Part shown: in pieces, positions 7,541-8,722 of the stretch | Layout: each line of letters begins with the position of its first letter | Numbering within the stretch: the first letter of the stretch is position 1 | Assembly (NCBI GenBank): GCA_913049565.1 | Contig: CAJWZG010000114.1 | Coordinates: 1-8,722, forward strand | Source: an uncultured Gammaproteobacteria bacterium | GTDB taxonomy: Bacteria > Pseudomonadota > Gammaproteobacteria > Pseudomonadales > Azotimanducaceae_A | Direction: 5' to 3' | DNA length: 8,722 nt | Position numbers and translations under genes: made by a program | Notes under the pieces: model-generated | The model's input: the letters and a program-made list of their open reading frames with translations, nothing else | Database searches by the model: none | Told to the model about the DNA's origin: nothing

Positions 7541-8409
7541 TTCCACCACGGATAAAACGGCGGCATCTTTTGCGCAGAATCACCAAATACCGCTTCGCGT
7601 TTTTCTAAGAATGACTGCACGCCCTCTTTGCCGCTGCCTAAGCTGGCGTAAAAGATCGAAAGCGAATCCACATTGTGGGCGTCACGCGGATGCTCCTGAG
7701 CGGAGTTGCGATACATCATCTGCCGGGTCAGCGCGATTGCCACCGGGCTGTGTTTAACAATCTTTGCTGCGATGGCGTAGGCTGCTGGTAGCAGATCGTC
7801 CGGTTCGTGGGCAGCCTTGGCGAAGCCAGCTTGCACTAAGGTGTCGGCGTCGAGAATCTCGGCGGTGTAGCACCATTCTAGCGCGGTGGACAAACCCACC
7901 ACGCGCGGCAGGAACCAGCTTGAGCACGCCTCCGGGGTGATGCCGATCTTGTTGAACACGAAGCCGGTGCGCGCCTTTTCGGAGGCCAGGCGGATATCCA
8001 TGGCGCAGGTCATGCTCGCCCCTATACCCACGGCAGCGCCATTAATGGCGCCAATAATCGGTTTTTTACAGTCGTACATGGCGAGCGTCACCCGCCCCCC
8101 AGAGTCGCGAACCCCATGATAGATATCGTCGTTATCGGCGCGTTCGCGCAGATCGTCGAGCGTCGGGCGCATTTCTTCGTTAAGCCCAAACACGTTGTCA
8201 GCAACGCTGAGGTCCATGCCGGCGCAAAAAGCCCGTCCTTTGCCGGTGACCACGATGGCACCGACTTGATCGTCGTCACTGGCGCGTTGAAAGGCATCGA
8301 CTAATTCGTGAGACATGCCGACGGTAAAGGCGTTGAGGTGGCCTGGGCGGTCCAGGGTGAGTGTAAGAATTTTGTCGCTGCCGCTATAGTCAATGCTGGT
8401 GTAAGTCAT
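7537..8409 (-). CDS. Crotonase-fold protein (enoyl-CoA hydratase/isomerase family), likely not a classical hydratase
   Basis: The 290-residue protein belongs to the crotonase superfamily, which acts on acyl-CoA thioesters in the cytoplasm. The first oxyanion-hole block is GRAFCAGMDL at 58-67. The second block, NGAAVGIGASMTCAMD at 123-138, aligns with the rat hydratase segment NGYALGGGCELAMMCD, so catalytic Glu144 is Ser132 here. The second hydratase glutamate (Glu164) aligns with a Phe in GFVFNK (149-154). Instead Glu160 in GITPEACSSWFLPRVVG occupies the position where several enoyl-CoA isomerases carry their glutamate. A double-bond isomerase or another CoA chemistry is therefore more likely than hydration. 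The ATG at 8409 is fixed by an in-frame TAA three codons upstream (8418-8416); the ribosome binding site is weak. The C-terminus PPFYPWWK is aromatic and overlaps the esterase start by 4 bp. Confidence 0.93.
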   Translation of the reverse strand: MTYTSIDYSGSDKILTLTLDRPGHLNAFTVGMSHELVDAFQRASDDDQVGAIVVTGKGRAFCAGMDLSVADNVFGLNEEMRPTLDDLRERADNDDIYHGVRDSGGRVTLAMYDCKKPIIGAINGAAVGIGASMTCAMDIRLASEKARTGFVFNKIGITPEACSSWFLPRVVGLSTALEWCYTAEILDADTLVQAGFAKAAHEPDDLLPAAYAIAAKIVKHSPVAIALTRQMMYRNSAQEHPRDAHNVDSLSIFYASLGSGKEGVQSFLEKREAVFGDSAQKMPPFYPWWK

Positions 8410-8501
8410 GCGGGGTTACTCTGGGTTGGTCGCTGGCTCTGCTGGCCGAATGCTTGGGTTATTTCGGTCTGCAGGTTTTGTATCCTTTACTTGCGGGTAC
8501 T

Positions 8502-8515
8502 GCGATAAATATCGC
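8502..8515. promoter_or_regulatory. 14-bp palindrome upstream of the crotonase gene, candidate operator
   Basis: GCGATA-AA-TATCGC has perfect 6-bp arms and lies about 95 bases before the crotonase ATG, in the only non-coding gap at the head of the minus-strand operon. TTGACG on the minus strand (8526-8521) is a possible -35 box just upstream, but I see no good -10 at the right distance. A TetR- or GntR-like repressor site is possible but not shown. Confidence 0.35.
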
Positions 8516-8541
8516 CGCTGCGTCAACCGCAAGCCTTTAGT

Positions 8542-8721
8542 TTACCAGTCAATGGTAGCTCGAGCGTCAGGCAAGGTAAGCCTGTGTAAAGGCAGAGGAC
8601 TTTTTGATCGGAGGGTCGGTGCGGTTGCAATGCCAAAAAGGGCATCAACGGGCTTTGGGGGATACCGGCGTTCGCGATGATGCGCCTCATCGATCGATGC
8701 AATTTGGCGCGCCGGTGAAGA
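8542..8721 (-). CDS. Possible C-terminal end of an unidentified protein (partial, enters from right edge)
   Basis: One minus-strand frame is open for 59 codons from the edge to a TAA at 8544-8542. The end reads ...LHRLTLPDARATIDW, which is protein-like, while the part nearer the edge is rich in Pro and Arg. It would be the next gene upstream of the crotonase, 132 bp away. A second minus-strand frame, with an ATG near 8690, and one plus-strand frame are also open here, so assignment by openness alone is weak. I do not recognise the family. Confidence 0.35.
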   Translation of the reverse strand, partial: SSPARQIASIDEAHHRERRYPPKPVDALFGIATAPTLRSKSPLPLHRLTLPDARATIDW

Positions 8722-8722
8722 G

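Noticed and set aside
7101..7757. 218-codon plus-strand frame across the esterase/crotonase junction
   Set aside because: Antisense shadow of two well-supported genes with catalytic motifs on the other strand; low-complexity Arg/Ser/Cys composition.
8630..8645. ATGCC / GGCAT hairpin with an A/T-rich loop
   Set aside because: The homopolymer lies in the loop rather than after the stem, so it is not a terminator; arms of 5 bp are weak.
8408..8680. 90-codon plus-strand frame at the right edge
   Set aside because: Gly/Arg/Ser-rich product, no ribosome binding site, and it runs through the palindrome and the start of the crotonase gene on the other strand.
8688..8699. CATCGATCGATG palindrome
   Set aside because: A repeat of the tetramer ATCG is self-complementary by nature, and it lies within a possible coding end; there is no sign of function.

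Overview
The window looks like a chromosomal segment of a marine-type gammaproteobacterium, perhaps from the Halieaceae/Spongiibacteraceae/Cellvibrionales area. This is inferred from the style of the large TonB-dependent receptor, the moderate GC content and the mix of catabolic genes. No rRNA, tRNA, CRISPR array, transposase or insertion-sequence end was seen.

Layout. At the left edge an open frame, probably the last 34 codons of an unidentified gene, stops at 107. About 1 kb without a convincing gene follows (108-1127). Its distal half holds short inverted repeats. Its proximal part holds three copies of a new-looking element spaced exactly 96 bp apart, then an AT-rich stretch, a candidate promoter and a ribosome binding site. 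This leads into a 999-residue outer-membrane TonB-dependent receptor (1128-4127, + strand), which ends at a strong hairpin terminator. All remaining recognisable genes lie on the minus strand and converge on that terminator. In transcription order they are a possible C-terminal gene fragment entering from the right edge (stop at 8542), a crotonase-fold protein (8409-7537), a secreted or lipid-anchored type-B carboxylesterase (7540-5930, ATGA overlap with the crotonase), 1-aminocyclopropane-1-carboxylate (ACC) deaminase acdS (5885-4869), and a 216-residue protein of unknown family (4839-4189).

How the genes may work together. The four minus-strand genes are tightly packed (4-bp overlap, 44-bp gap, 29-bp gap) and probably form one operon. 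The esterase could cleave an ester in the periplasm. The crotonase would act on an acyl-CoA; it lacks both hydratase glutamates but has a glutamate at the isomerase-type position. AcdS keeps the residues diagnostic of true ACC deaminase (Lys51, Ser78, Tyr294, Glu295, Leu322) and would yield 2-oxobutyrate and ammonia. Together with the neighbouring receptor this could be an uptake and catabolic locus for an ester- or acyl-linked compound containing ACC or a relative, but the substrate is inference. The most novel items are the 96-bp-phased repeats upstream of the receptor, the unknown 216-residue protein, and the pairing of a bona fide acdS with an esterase and an atypical crotonase.
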